Shown one piece after another: positions 20,396-28,777 of a DNA stretch of 64,000 nt (the stretch's first letter is position 1; every line of letters starts with the position of its first letter). Under the pieces are notes generated by a model that was given only the letters and a program-made list of their open reading frames with translations, was not told where the DNA came from and did not search any database. Origin of the DNA: Bacteroides sp. (GTDB lineage: Bacteria; Bacillota; Clostridia; Oscillospirales; Acutalibacteraceae); contig JAMPEQ010000001.1 in assembly GCA_023665085.1 (NCBI GenBank), forward strand, positions 124,001 through 188,000, given 5' to 3'. Made by a program: the position numbers and the translations under genes.

Positions 20396-20424
20396 ATACT
20401 AACACACTATGAATTATTTGTCAA
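20396..20424 (-). promoter_or_regulatory. Sigma-A promoter of infC-rpmI-rplT
   Basis: TTGACA (20419-20424) and TAGTAT (20396-20401) on the minus strand are 17 bases apart. The -35 box overlaps the last codons of the upstream acyltransferase gene, so there is no terminator between the two transcription units. Confidence 0.8.
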
Positions 20425-21522
20425 TAGTTTTTTTGAAGAACAAATACTTATCATTTTTGTGCATTTTATTGAATGCTGATAATAAGAAATCACAGACAAG
20501 CATACCTGCAAATCCCAAAACAACAGTCAGAACAAATGAGATAATAATATGCTCTTTTACAGAAAAATCAAAATGGCCTTGTCTTATTAATTCCCTTGCT
20601 GCACTCTGGCAAAGATAAAGCGGTAAGGACGCTTTACCCAAGAAATATGTAATTCTGTTATTATAAACCTTTGTTTCAAAATCTCTGCTGAAGCATATTG
20701 CAATAGCTAATGCATAAATAAATGTAACAAAAATTTCGTATTTTGATTTCAAATTGGAAAAAGTAAAATAAAGTCCGATTATCCAGCAAATGTTTTCGAT
20801 TAATATAAGTGATATTTTTCCAAGCTTTGTAAATTCAACGCTTCTGATTTTTTCAGAAACAATATAGCAGAATATACCAAGTGCAACACAACCTAAGGCT
20901 CTTAAATTACATACAAAAATATGTCCGTCAAATTCAGCTGTTCCCGGATAATTTGTGTAATTCTTTGCAATATAGCCGATAATCATTACTGACGATACAG
21001 GTGCAATAACTCTTGCTGTGAAATCAAAATTTTTAAGCAAGAGCGGATACATAATAACAAGCGCCAAAAGCATTGAACAAATATACCACTCGACTTGAAT
21101 AAACATCTTTTCGCTTATGCCTGTTTCAGATAAAAAGCAATACTGGGAAGTCTGTCAATAATATCAAAAACAAAACTCTCTCTGTTATGATAGAGAAATG
21201 TAAATACTGCAAAGGAACAAAATACAGCAAACAAGTGATAAGGTAAAATAGATACAATTTTATTTTTCATAAAATCATAAGTTGTTTTACCGATGTTTAT
21301 TTTGCTTTCCTTAAATTTCAATGCACTCTTTGCAGCGAGAAAGCCTGACAATAAAAAGAAAAATTCTACTGCAGCTCTTCCGTGAGCAAAAAATGACAAG
21401 TAAGCAGTAATCTCTTTAGATCCTGACATTGCATCCGAACCTATATGAAACACAATAACTATTATACAAAAAATAAATCTTAAAAGCTCAATTTTACCGT
21501 TTCTTTTTGATTTTGAAGCCAT
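20414..21522 (-). pseudogene. Acyltransferase family 3 membrane protein, split by a frameshift
   Basis: Two adjacent minus-strand frames make one protein. 21115-21522 (135 codons) has the family N-terminus IELLRFIFCIIVIVFHIG and FFFLLSGFLAAK. 20414-21106 (230 codons) has the later membrane helices starting VEWYICSMLLALVI. Restoring one T in the T5 run (plus-strand A5 at 21132-21136) joins them as ...SIAF-LSETGISEK-MFIQVEWY..., which reads as an intact ~370-residue acyltransferase with about ten membrane segments. Such enzymes O-acetylate cell-surface glycans. Either the gene is recently inactivated, phase-variable, or the base is a sequencing error. The 3' end overlaps the infC promoter. Confidence 0.8.
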
Positions 21523-21556
21523 TTTACTCCTCCGATGTCACTATCCGAAAATTTTA

Positions 21557-22612
21557 CTAATTAGTATTTGTACTGCCGAGTTTTGCCCATTCGGTCTGAA
21601 AATCATTATAATTATCAGTAAAGTAAAAATCTGCACCATTGTTATATGAGAAGAAATAGAAATAATCTGTATCATTATGATTTATAACTGCATCAATATT
21701 GGCAATACCCGGATTGCATATAGGACCGCTTGGCAGTGCTTTACATTTGTAGGTATTGTATGATGTAACAATATCATCACTGAAGCCAGCCTCGCGCAGA
21801 GCATTACCATAATCAATAGTAACATCGCTTTGTAACTGTTGTCCATTATTAAGTCGGTTTACAAATACTGATGCAATATTCTCTGCCACACCGTCACCGA
21901 GTGTTTCTTTTTCTACCACTGAAGCAAGAGTTATCAGTTCATACAGTGTCATATTGTTAGCCTCACAATATTCATTCCATGAGGCTGAGACACGGTTTGA
22001 AAATGCTGTAAGCATTTCACGAACAACCTCCTCAGCAGTGCTGTTTTCGCCCAAATCATATGTTGCCGGAAATAAGAAGCCTTCAAGTTCATATGCTACA
22101 GACGAAGAAGATGATACACTGTTTAAAAAGCCGAATTCATCGGCATACTTGTCAGCACTTTTGCATTCTGCAAGAAATTCATCAGATGAGCAGATATTAT
22201 TTTCCTGCATAACATCAGCAATCTTAAACACTGTATAGCCTTCAGGAATACAAACAGAAACGGTTGTATGGGAAATATCAGGATCCTGCAGCTTTTGAGC
22301 AATTTCCTCATAGCTCATAGCAGAATTAAGAGTATATTCACCATTTATATATTTAAAGTTCGGATAATTTTTATCCATCCATGCAGACCATATGGTATCA
22401 TTCTTTATGATATCATTCTGAACAAGCTTTTGTCCCACATCATACTGAAAGTCAGCAGATTCGATTTCAAGGTTATACTCTGTTTTATTATCTCTGTCAC
22501 CGTTAATATCACTCTCAGCATAATCATATCCAAAATATCCGACAGCAGCAATAACAGCAATCACAAGAAATACAAACAAAACTGCTATACCCTTATTTTT
22601 TTTCTTAGCCAT
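21557..22612 (-). CDS. mltG: Endolytic murein transglycosylase MltG (YceG-like)
   Basis: Membrane-anchored lytic transglycosylase that cuts nascent peptidoglycan and limits glycan chain length. A basic N-terminus (MAKKKNKG) is followed by one membrane helix (IAVLFVFLVIAVIAAVGYFG). The YceG domain has the catalytic glutamate in ASVVEKET and the family stretch SVFVNRLNNGQQLQSD. I use the ATG at 22612 (351 residues); an ATG 8 codons earlier overlaps the GNAT stop and is also possible. Downstream of pyk and a GNAT gene in one apparent operon. Confidence 0.93.
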   Translation of the reverse strand: MAKKKNKGIAVLFVFLVIAVIAAVGYFGYDYAESDINGDRDNKTEYNLEIESADFQYDVGQKLVQNDIIKNDTIWSAWMDKNYPNFKYINGEYTLNSAMSYEEIAQKLQDPDISHTTVSVCIPEGYTVFKIADVMQENNICSSDEFLAECKSADKYADEFGFLNSVSSSSSVAYELEGFLFPATYDLGENSTAEEVVREMLTAFSNRVSASWNEYCEANNMTLYELITLASVVEKETLGDGVAENIASVFVNRLNNGQQLQSDVTIDYGNALREAGFSDDIVTSYNTYKCKALPSGPICNPGIANIDAVINHNDTDYFYFFSYNNGADFYFTDNYNDFQTEWAKLGSTNTN

Positions 22613-22628
22613 AAAACACACAGCCTTT

Positions 22629-23087
22629 CTATTCATCGCCTAAGGTATCATCAAAATCCTTTTTTAATATAATCATAGGAATATGAGGAAGTCCTCTGTC
22701 ATATATTTCTGAACCATTCACAGTAAATCCAAGTTTTTCATAGAACGAAACAGCATAATTCTGAGCATCAACAAAAACCTTATCTGCTCCGAAACTAAAT
22801 GCTTTTTCGGTAACAGAATTAACTATAACAGCACCATATCCCTTGCCCCTGCATTCTTTAGACACAGCTATTCTGCCGATTTTGTATCCACAGGGTGTTT
22901 TTGCGATTCTTGCAGTTCCCACTGCTGTACCGTCTTCATAAAGAAGCGCAAATAAAGCAAACTCATCATATTCATCAAATTCCGTTTGAGAGTCTGCTCC
23001 TTGTTCATTTGTAAACACCGAAGTACGAATTTTTTTCACTTCGGCATAACGCTTGTCATTACAATAAAAAAACTCAATACTACTCAT
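22629..23087 (-). CDS. GNAT family N-acetyltransferase
   Basis: 152 residues with the acetyl-CoA binding motif IGRIAVSKECRGKGYGAVIV (Q/RxxGxG/A type) and the terminal YEKLGFTVNGSEIYD pattern. The pattern FTNEQG near the start is seen in ElaA/YjcF-type GNATs. The substrate is unknown. The ATG at 23087 overlaps the pyk stop by 8 bases, so translation is likely coupled to pyruvate kinase. A homologous-looking GNAT lies at 53653-54069. Confidence 0.85.
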   Translation of the reverse strand: MSSIEFFYCNDKRYAEVKKIRTSVFTNEQGADSQTEFDEYDEFALFALLYEDGTAVGTARIAKTPCGYKIGRIAVSKECRGKGYGAVIVNSVTEKAFSFGADKVFVDAQNYAVSFYEKLGFTVNGSEIYDRGLPHIPMIILKKDFDDTLGDE

Positions 23088-24522
23088 CAACTTTATGAAC
23101 CTTTAGCATATTTGTTGTTCCGGATATACCGAGAGGTATACCTGCTGTAATCACAACAATATCATCCTTATTTACTATATTTGCATTATGTGAAACCTCA
23201 ACAGCATGAGCAAAAAGCTCGTCAGTATTATTCTTAACCTCACACATAAGAGGAGTTACACCCCAGCTCAGACTAAGCTGTCTCCAAACCTTTTCATCAA
23301 TAGTAGCCCCGATAATTTTTATATTAGGTCTGAATTTTGAAATCATACGTGCGGTTGTTCCGCTTTTTGTAACAGTTATAATAGCCTTTGCACCTAAATC
23401 ATGAGCAGTTGTAACAGTTGCATGACTTATTGCTGATGTAATATCCTTAGCACCGCTTTTGGTATAAAAATTATTAAAACGCTTTATATAATCAATATCT
23501 TCCTCAGTCATTTTAGCTATAGATGTCATTGTCTGAACAGCTTCAACGGGATGTCTGCCGACAGCAGATTCGCCAGAAAGCATAATTGCACTTGTTCCGT
23601 CATAAATAGCATTGGCAACATCTGTAATCTCAGCCCTTGTAGGTCTTGGATTAGTAATCATCGACTCAAGCATCTGTGTAGCAGTTACTACAATCTTACC
23701 TGCATTGTAGCACTTGTGAATAAGTATCTTTTGAATAGCAGGAATCTTCTGGAAGTCAATTTCAACACCCATATCACCGCGGGCAACCATAATTCCATCA
23801 GATACATTAATGATATCATCAATATTATCAACACCCTGACTATTTTCAATCTTTGAAATTATTTTAACATTCTTCCAGCCGATAGCTTCAACATAGTTGC
23901 GAAGAATAGTTACATCTGTTGCACTGCGTACAAAAGAAGCAGCAATAAAATCAAAATCATTATCCTTACCAAACTGCAAATCAGCCATATCACGAGCAGA
24001 CAGATAAGGCATTTTCAAATCAACATTAGGAACATTTACACCCTTATGATTAGTAAGAAGCCCTCCGTCAACAACAGTGCAGTTAATATCTGTAGCGTTT
24101 ACAGACTCAACCACCATTGAAACAAGCCCATCGTTAATAAGAATTCTTGTACCTGCAGACACATCAGCAGGCAGTCCTTCGTAATTAATATAGCATTTTT
24201 CATTATTTCCAAGGCAGTTCACAGTAGTTAAAGTATACTTGTCACCTGCATTGATTGTAACACCGTCGGGATTTTCAAAATCACCAAGTCTTACCTCAGG
24301 TCCTTTAGTATCAAGAAGCGTTGCAATTGGCTGATTTAATTTTTTTCTGACCGCAATAACTTCATCAAGTCTTTTTTTATGGTCCTCATAACTGCCGTGG
24401 CTGAAATTAAATCTAGCCACATTCATACCCGAAATAATCATTTCCTCCAGCACCTTTGGATTATCAGTAGCAGGTCCAAGGGTACAGATTACTTTTGTTT
24501 TTGTATCCGCAATTTTTTTCAT
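23080..24522 (-). CDS. pyk: Pyruvate kinase
   Basis: Last step of glycolysis, phosphoenolpyruvate plus ADP to pyruvate plus ATP. The start at 24522 (480 residues, MKKIADTKTKVICTLGPATD) has GGAG 6 bases upstream; the ATG four codons earlier has none. Substrate and metal motifs are seen in ARFNFSHGSYEDH, GIMVARGDMGVE and VTATQMLESMI. It lacks the extra C-terminal PEP-utiliser-like domain found on some Firmicutes pyruvate kinases. It has its own promoter. Confidence 0.96.
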   Translation of the reverse strand: MKKIADTKTKVICTLGPATDNPKVLEEMIISGMNVARFNFSHGSYEDHKKRLDEVIAVRKKLNQPIATLLDTKGPEVRLGDFENPDGVTINAGDKYTLTTVNCLGNNEKCYINYEGLPADVSAGTRILINDGLVSMVVESVNATDINCTVVDGGLLTNHKGVNVPNVDLKMPYLSARDMADLQFGKDNDFDFIAASFVRSATDVTILRNYVEAIGWKNVKIISKIENSQGVDNIDDIINVSDGIMVARGDMGVEIDFQKIPAIQKILIHKCYNAGKIVVTATQMLESMITNPRPTRAEITDVANAIYDGTSAIMLSGESAVGRHPVEAVQTMTSIAKMTEEDIDYIKRFNNFYTKSGAKDITSAISHATVTTAHDLGAKAIITVTKSGTTARMISKFRPNIKIIGATIDEKVWRQLSLSWGVTPLMCEVKNNTDELFAHAVEVSHNANIVNKDDIVVITAGIPLGISGTTNMLKVHKVDE

Positions 24523-24593
24523 ATCTAACTCCATAGGTTATAAGTTTATTAATAAAAGCAAGTTTGAAATATGCCAAATCTTTCTCATTATGT

Positions 24594-24621
24594 ATGATAC
24601 CACAAAAGAATAAAAATGCAA
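24594..24621 (-). promoter_or_regulatory. Probable promoter of pyk
   Basis: On the minus strand TTGCAT (24616-24621) and TATCAT (24594-24599) are 16 bases apart, giving a leader of about 65 bases. A second possible -10 (CATAAT) lies slightly downstream. Confidence 0.5.
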
Positions 24622-24652
24622 TAAATATAATAAAATATTTTGCTTAAATATA

Positions 24653-24702
24653 AAAAACAGCATTTTGAAAAAGAGAATTCTCTTTTTCAGAATGCTGTTT
24701 TT
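24653..24702 (-). terminator. Terminator after the glycosyltransferase gene
   Basis: A nearly perfect hairpin with arms AAAAACAGCATT.TGAAAAAGAG (24653-24677) and the complement (24678-24702), centred on GAATTC. One mismatch sits near the middle. U-rich on both ends; eight bases past the glycosyltransferase stop. Confidence 0.85.
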
Positions 24703-24709
24703 ATTGATA

Positions 24710-25651
24710 TTATTTTTCCTTGCCTATATGCTCTTTAAGGATATATATAGGTCTGTTTTTTACCTGCACATATATTTTAGACAAATATTCACCGATTATT
24801 CCCATGCAAAACATCTGAACGCCGCCTACAAACAGTATAAGAACTACAGTCGTTGCATAACCCGGAACATTAATTCCAAAAAATAGTTTTTGTACAACAA
24901 CTACTACCAGATATATCACTGAAATAAGTGACGATATAAATCCAATATATGCTGATATTCTAAGCGGTGCAGTTGAAAAAGCACATATGCCCTCCAATGC
25001 ATATTTAATAAGCTTCCTTGTCCCCCACTTTGATGTTCCGTTCTCACGCTCTGCGACATCATATGAAATATACTCGTTTTTAAATCCTACCCAGCTGAAC
25101 ATACCTTTTGAAAAGCGATGGTATTCGCTCATACTAATCAAAGCATCAGCCATACATCTTCTCATTAATCTGAAGTCGGAAGCACCATTCACAAAATCCA
25201 CCTCAGCTATTTTGTTTATAAGCTTATAAAAAGCTGATTTTACAGATGACATCAGAATGTTTTCTTTTCTCTTTTTCTGATAGGCAGTTACACAATCAAG
25301 CTCGTTATTATTTTCAATAATTTCAAGCATCTGCAAAACCACTTCAGGTCTTTGCTGTAAATCAGCATCAATAAGGCAAATCAAATCTCCCTGAGCATTT
25401 TGCAGACCTGCAAAAATTGCAGCTTCCTTTCCAAAATTTCTGCTGAAGGAAAGCACTTGTATATTGCTGTTATCCTTATTCTCATTATACAATTTTTTCA
25501 ATTTTTCTAATGTTTTGTCGTGGCTTCCGTCATCTATGAATACATACTCATAAGCATCAATTTTACCTTTAAACACCTTTTCGGTTTCACGATAAAATTT
25601 TTCAACGTTATCCTCTTCATTATAACAAGGAACTACAAGTGATAATTTCAT
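24710..25651 (-). CDS. Membrane-anchored family 2 glycosyltransferase (GtrB/bactoprenol type)
   Basis: 313 residues. The GT-A domain starts LSLVVPCYNEEDNVEKFY and carries the metal-binding CLIDADLQQRPEVV. Two C-terminal membrane helices (about 230-250 and 265-290) are typical of polyprenyl-phosphate sugar transferases related to GtrB and YfdH. Such enzymes load glucose or another sugar onto undecaprenyl phosphate for surface decoration. The ATG at 25651 is preferred because GGAA lies 6 bases before it. It is monocistronic, preceded by a long structured leader and followed by a terminator. Confidence 0.9.
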   Translation of the reverse strand: MKLSLVVPCYNEEDNVEKFYRETEKVFKGKIDAYEYVFIDDGSHDKTLEKLKKLYNENKDNSNIQVLSFSRNFGKEAAIFAGLQNAQGDLICLIDADLQQRPEVVLQMLEIIENNNELDCVTAYQKKRKENILMSSVKSAFYKLINKIAEVDFVNGASDFRLMRRCMADALISMSEYHRFSKGMFSWVGFKNEYISYDVAERENGTSKWGTRKLIKYALEGICAFSTAPLRISAYIGFISSLISVIYLVVVVVQKLFFGINVPGYATTVVLILFVGGVQMFCMGIIGEYLSKIYVQVKNRPIYILKEHIGKEK

Positions 25652-25852
25652 ATTAATTTCCATAGCCTTTCTGGCTACAAATAGTTCATTAAAAATTTAT
25701 CCATAGCCTCATTGCAGCCAGACAAGGCGTATAATGGAAATTTAGCCATCTCAAATTATGACTATGGCATAATTTTGAGGGCAATATAATCAGAATAGTG
25801 TGATTTTCACACTATTCTCCTTATTTTTTGGCTTTTGCTTCAGTTATATTTC

Positions 25853-25882
25853 ATTTTAGCATATTGCAATATTTAAAGTCAA
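25853..25882 (-). promoter_or_regulatory. Promoter for the glycosyltransferase transcript
   Basis: TTGACT (25877-25882) and TAAAAT (25853-25858) on the minus strand are 18 bases apart. Confidence 0.6.
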
Positions 25883-25922
25883 TACAGGCATATTTTTGCA
25901 ATAAATATTGATTTTTAAACAA

Positions 25923-25967
25923 AATCAGACAATCAAATAAAAATTAATTTAATCTGACTGTCTGATT
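25923..25967 (-). terminator. Terminator of the SCP2/aminotransferase/transketolase operon
   Basis: A 9-bp stem AATCAGACA/TGTCTGATT (25923-25931 with 25959-25967) begins about 15 bases after the last stop. On the minus strand it ends in TTTTGTTTAAAAA. The loop is long (27 bases), so strength is uncertain. Confidence 0.6.
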
Positions 25968-25981
25968 CATGTTATATTTAA

Positions 25982-26779
25982 TTATTTTGCAAGATCGCCT
26001 ACAAGCATCATGTAATCGCCGATTTGAACGCCAAACTCAGGTGCACCCTCCATAATAAGCTGTTTATCAGCTGTCATCTGGAACATATCACCTGTTCCTA
26101 ACAAAATTTTTAATGCCGAGGTAGCACAGTCAAATTTCATACAGAAGAAAGGCTTTGATCTTTTATACTCGCCTCTTCCAGCTCTTGACTTTCCTGCCTT
26201 AACTCTCATATAAGCGGTACATTCAGGATGACCTTCAACTGCCCACTGATAGCAACGGTCAGGACTCTTTAAAGCCCATTCATGCACAGCAGGATGCCCC
26301 ATCTTATTAAGCTGGGAAATTCCCGAAGAAAGCAGATAGAAATACAGCTTGCATAAAAGCAGTGAAAGCTCTTCGTCATTTTCAGGCGGTTCTGAAATTC
26401 CAAGCAGAGATGACATTTTCAGAAGCACCATCATGAATTTAACAAACTTTCCAAACGACTTGATTTTCAGCTTTGGAAGAGAGGTCATTTTTCCTTTAAA
26501 AAATTCATTCATCTTTTCCATAGAAGAAAACTCAAGCTCTGCATCAATTTTCTTCTGCCCGAGATACTCACCGAGCTTAACACTCCACTCACCGTTTTCA
26601 ACGATAAAATGTGTTGCTTCTTTATCTTCGGCATTAGTCTTGGCAGAAACCTGATATATAGCATCAACGCCCTCAAACTTTTTTCTAAGCTCAGGAACAT
26701 CAGCAGCAATAGTTTTCATAAGCGGCAGTGCCCCTGCCATAAACACTTTATTAGTATAGCGTGTTTCATCACTTGCCAT
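25982..26779 (-). CDS. SCP2-like lipid-binding domain protein A (last gene of the operon)
   Basis: A 265-residue protein without signal peptide or clear membrane helix. Residues ~65-130 (ELEFSSMEKMNEFFKGKM, then a hydrophobic helix) and the C-terminal ~60 residues (ALKILLGTGDMFQMTADKQL, ending in a glycine turn) both resemble SCP2 sterol-carrier folds, which form a hydrophobic tunnel for lipids or acyl chains. The middle (about 170-215) is rich in Cys, His and Trp. It follows the transketolase C-subunit after 65 bases containing a hairpin. A second, diverged SCP2-like protein is the first gene of the same operon. Function unknown; lipid or hydrophobic substrate carriage is inferred. Confidence 0.6.
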   Translation of the reverse strand: MASDETRYTNKVFMAGALPLMKTIAADVPELRKKFEGVDAIYQVSAKTNAEDKEATHFIVENGEWSVKLGEYLGQKKIDAELEFSSMEKMNEFFKGKMTSLPKLKIKSFGKFVKFMMVLLKMSSLLGISEPPENDEELSLLLCKLYFYLLSSGISQLNKMGHPAVHEWALKSPDRCYQWAVEGHPECTAYMRVKAGKSRAGRGEYKRSKPFFCMKFDCATSALKILLGTGDMFQMTADKQLIMEGAPEFGVQIGDYMMLVGDLAK

Positions 26780-26818
26780 AATAATACACTCCTTTCAAAT
26801 TAGATAACCGTATGGAAT

Positions 26819-26846
26819 AATACAGCAATAGTCTTATTACTGTATT
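26819..26846 (-). promoter_or_regulatory. Hairpin between transketolase C-subunit and SCP2-like gene A
   Basis: AATACAG (26819-26825) pairs with CTGTATT (26840-26846) and further inner AATA/TATT pairs are possible. The right arm includes two bases of the transketolase stop codon. No U-tract follows, so mRNA processing or stabilisation is as likely as termination. Note the SCP2 gene lies downstream in transcription. Confidence 0.35.
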
Positions 26847-27855
26847 AAAATTCATCATCCCATGCATCATCTGCTTCAAAATCTGCATGCATCATTTCAG
26901 CAATCGCTTCATTGATACCATTAGCATCAATTTTAGCCATAGCTAGCAAATCTTCCTGCAAGCCGATAGTTGAGAAAGAATCCTGATGACCAAGCATTTT
27001 AAATGCGCAGGCCTTACCGCTCTTTGCAACAACTTCTGCAACTGCAGAGCCGAGACCTCCCATCACCTCATGATCCTCAACAGTGATAATTCTTCGGGTA
27101 TCCATGATGGCTGACATAACTGCCTCCTCGTCAAGAGGCTTGATTGTATGCATATTAAGCACACGCACTTTAAGACCTGCATCAGCTTCAGCCATACGAG
27201 CAGCCTGCATTGCCTCAAACACGCATGAGCCACAGGCAATAACAGTAATATCTGTTCCGTCATTCATAAGTGAAGCCTTTTTATAATCGAATTTGCAGTC
27301 ATCAAGATTTTTATATATAACCTGATCGAAACCGCGGTTAATTCTGATATAAACAGGGCCGGGAATATCATAAGCAGCTTTAACTGCATGATAAGTTTCT
27401 GTACCGTCACAAGGACAGATAACTGTCATATTAGGGAGAGTTCGCATACAAGCCATATCAATAAGAGAATGGTGAGTTGAGCCCGCCTGGCCGAATGAAG
27501 TACCTGCATGTGTTGCAATTATTTTTACAGGAACATTCTGATAGCATATATCTGTATGAATCTGATCTAACGAACGTGCTGCTGTAAAAATAGCAAATGT
27601 AGAGGCAAAAGGAACAAGTCCGTTTTTAGCCATACCTGCTGCAACGCTGAAAAGATTTTGTTCAGCAATACCTACATTAAAAAATCTATCAGGAAAATGC
27701 TCACCGAACATACCGATTTTAGTTGATTTAGCAAGGTCAGCAGTAAGAGCTACAACATCCTTATGTTCTTCACCAAGCTCACAAAGAGCAATACCATAGC
27801 ATTCAGCAGTTGAAAGCTTTGTAGTATCTGTCATTGTATATGTCATTCCACCCAT
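26845..27855 (-). CDS. Transketolase C-terminal subunit (split transketolase)
   Basis: 336 residues carrying the pyrimidine-binding and C-terminal transketolase domains: FFNVGIAEQNLFSVAAGMA with the cofactor-activating glutamate, then FASTFAIFTAARSLDQIHTD and THAGTSFGQAGSTHHSLIDM. It needs the adjacent N-terminal subunit to form an active thiamine diphosphate enzyme. Its ATG is 2 bases after the N-subunit stop, with an AAGGAGG ribosome site lying inside the end of that gene, so the subunits are made in step. Split transketolases transfer two-carbon ketol units and occur in both sugar metabolism and specialised pathways. Confidence 0.92.
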   Translation of the reverse strand: MGGMTYTMTDTTKLSTAECYGIALCELGEEHKDVVALTADLAKSTKIGMFGEHFPDRFFNVGIAEQNLFSVAAGMAKNGLVPFASTFAIFTAARSLDQIHTDICYQNVPVKIIATHAGTSFGQAGSTHHSLIDMACMRTLPNMTVICPCDGTETYHAVKAAYDIPGPVYIRINRGFDQVIYKNLDDCKFDYKKASLMNDGTDITVIACGSCVFEAMQAARMAEADAGLKVRVLNMHTIKPLDEEAVMSAIMDTRRIITVEDHEVMGGLGSAVAEVVAKSGKACAFKMLGHQDSFSTIGLQEDLLAMAKIDANGINEAIAEMMHADFEADDAWDDEF

Positions 27856-27857
27856 AC

Positions 27858-28751
27858 TTATGCCTCCTTCTCTGCTCTTTCGCAGCGTTCCTTATAGTAT
27901 TTATCAAGACTTGCATGAGCAGTCTTTATCATTTCATCATCAAGAGAACCGTAGTGCCACAGATAATTATCCTTCATAAAGTCAACGCCTTCGCCCTTGA
28001 AAGTATCCATAACAATAGCAGTTGGCTTGTCACCGCCATCCTGATGATTTTTAATTGCAGCTTCAATGGCATCATTGAGTTCTTTGAAGTTATGACCATC
28101 AACACGAATAACATTAAAGCCGAATGCTTCAAATTTCTTATCGACAGGCTCAACCTTCATTTCATCATCAACTCTACCGTCAATCATGCATTTATTTACA
28201 TCGGCAAAAACGACAACATTAGAAAGCTTAAACTGAGCAGCACTCATTGCAGCCTCCCAGTTTGAGCCTTCGTTAAGCTCACCATCACCTGTAACAACAT
28301 AGTTCATATAATCAATGCCGTTTACTCTGCCTGCAAGAGCAAAGCCGACAGCAAGCGAAATACCATGACCTAATGAGCCTGTAGAACAGTCACATCCAAC
28401 TACCTTATTACAGTCAAGGTGCATACCGATTTTAGCCCCGGTTAAGTTAAATATTTTAAGCTCATCAACAGGCATAAATCCGTAATCAACAAGTACAGGA
28501 GCATAGCCTACTGCAGCATGACCTTTTGAAAGAACAAAACGATCTCTGTCAGGCATTTCAGGATTATTAACATCAAGTTTCATGAAGCGATGATACAGAA
28601 TAGTCATAACATCCATAGCACTCATTGCTCCGCCGAGATGACCTGAACCACCCCAAACTGCTGTCTGAATAGACAGTCTTCTAAGTTCATCTGCCTTTTT
28701 CTCAAGGCGCAGCCATTCATTTTTATCAAACGGCTTGTAGTTAGCTGGCAT
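27858..28751 (-). CDS. Transketolase N-terminal subunit (split transketolase)
   Basis: 297 residues with the thiamine diphosphate and metal site of transketolase: GDGELNEGSNWEAAMSA (GDG...N motif) near residue 155, preceded by the histidine-containing GGSGHLGGAMSAMDV and SKGHAAVGYAPVL. The partner C-subunit follows after 2 bases. It starts 26 bases after the aminotransferase gene. Finding the pair beside an aminotransferase and two SCP2-like proteins rather than pentose-phosphate genes suggests a dedicated role. Confidence 0.92.
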   Translation of the reverse strand: MPANYKPFDKNEWLRLEKKADELRRLSIQTAVWGGSGHLGGAMSAMDVMTILYHRFMKLDVNNPEMPDRDRFVLSKGHAAVGYAPVLVDYGFMPVDELKIFNLTGAKIGMHLDCNKVVGCDCSTGSLGHGISLAVGFALAGRVNGIDYMNYVVTGDGELNEGSNWEAAMSAAQFKLSNVVVFADVNKCMIDGRVDDEMKVEPVDKKFEAFGFNVIRVDGHNFKELNDAIEAAIKNHQDGGDKPTAIVMDTFKGEGVDFMKDNYLWHYGSLDDEMIKTAHASLDKYYKERCERAEKEA

Positions 28752-28777
28752 AAAAATTCCCCCTAAAAGTTTTTATA

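Larger units (their letters stand above)
25652..25981 (-). other. 330-base non-coding region with the structured glycosyltransferase leader
   Basis: No credible gene. From the promoter at 25853-25882 a leader of about 195 bases runs to the glycosyltransferase start. It contains a perfect 12-bp hairpin with a 3-base loop (25792-25818) and an imperfect CTCAAA.TTATG hairpin (25750-25779). Near its end the segment GGCTATGGA occurs twice (about 25660 and 25700), the second time including the ribosome site. The upstream part (25923-25967) is the terminator of the preceding operon. No known riboswitch class was recognised. Confidence 0.5.
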
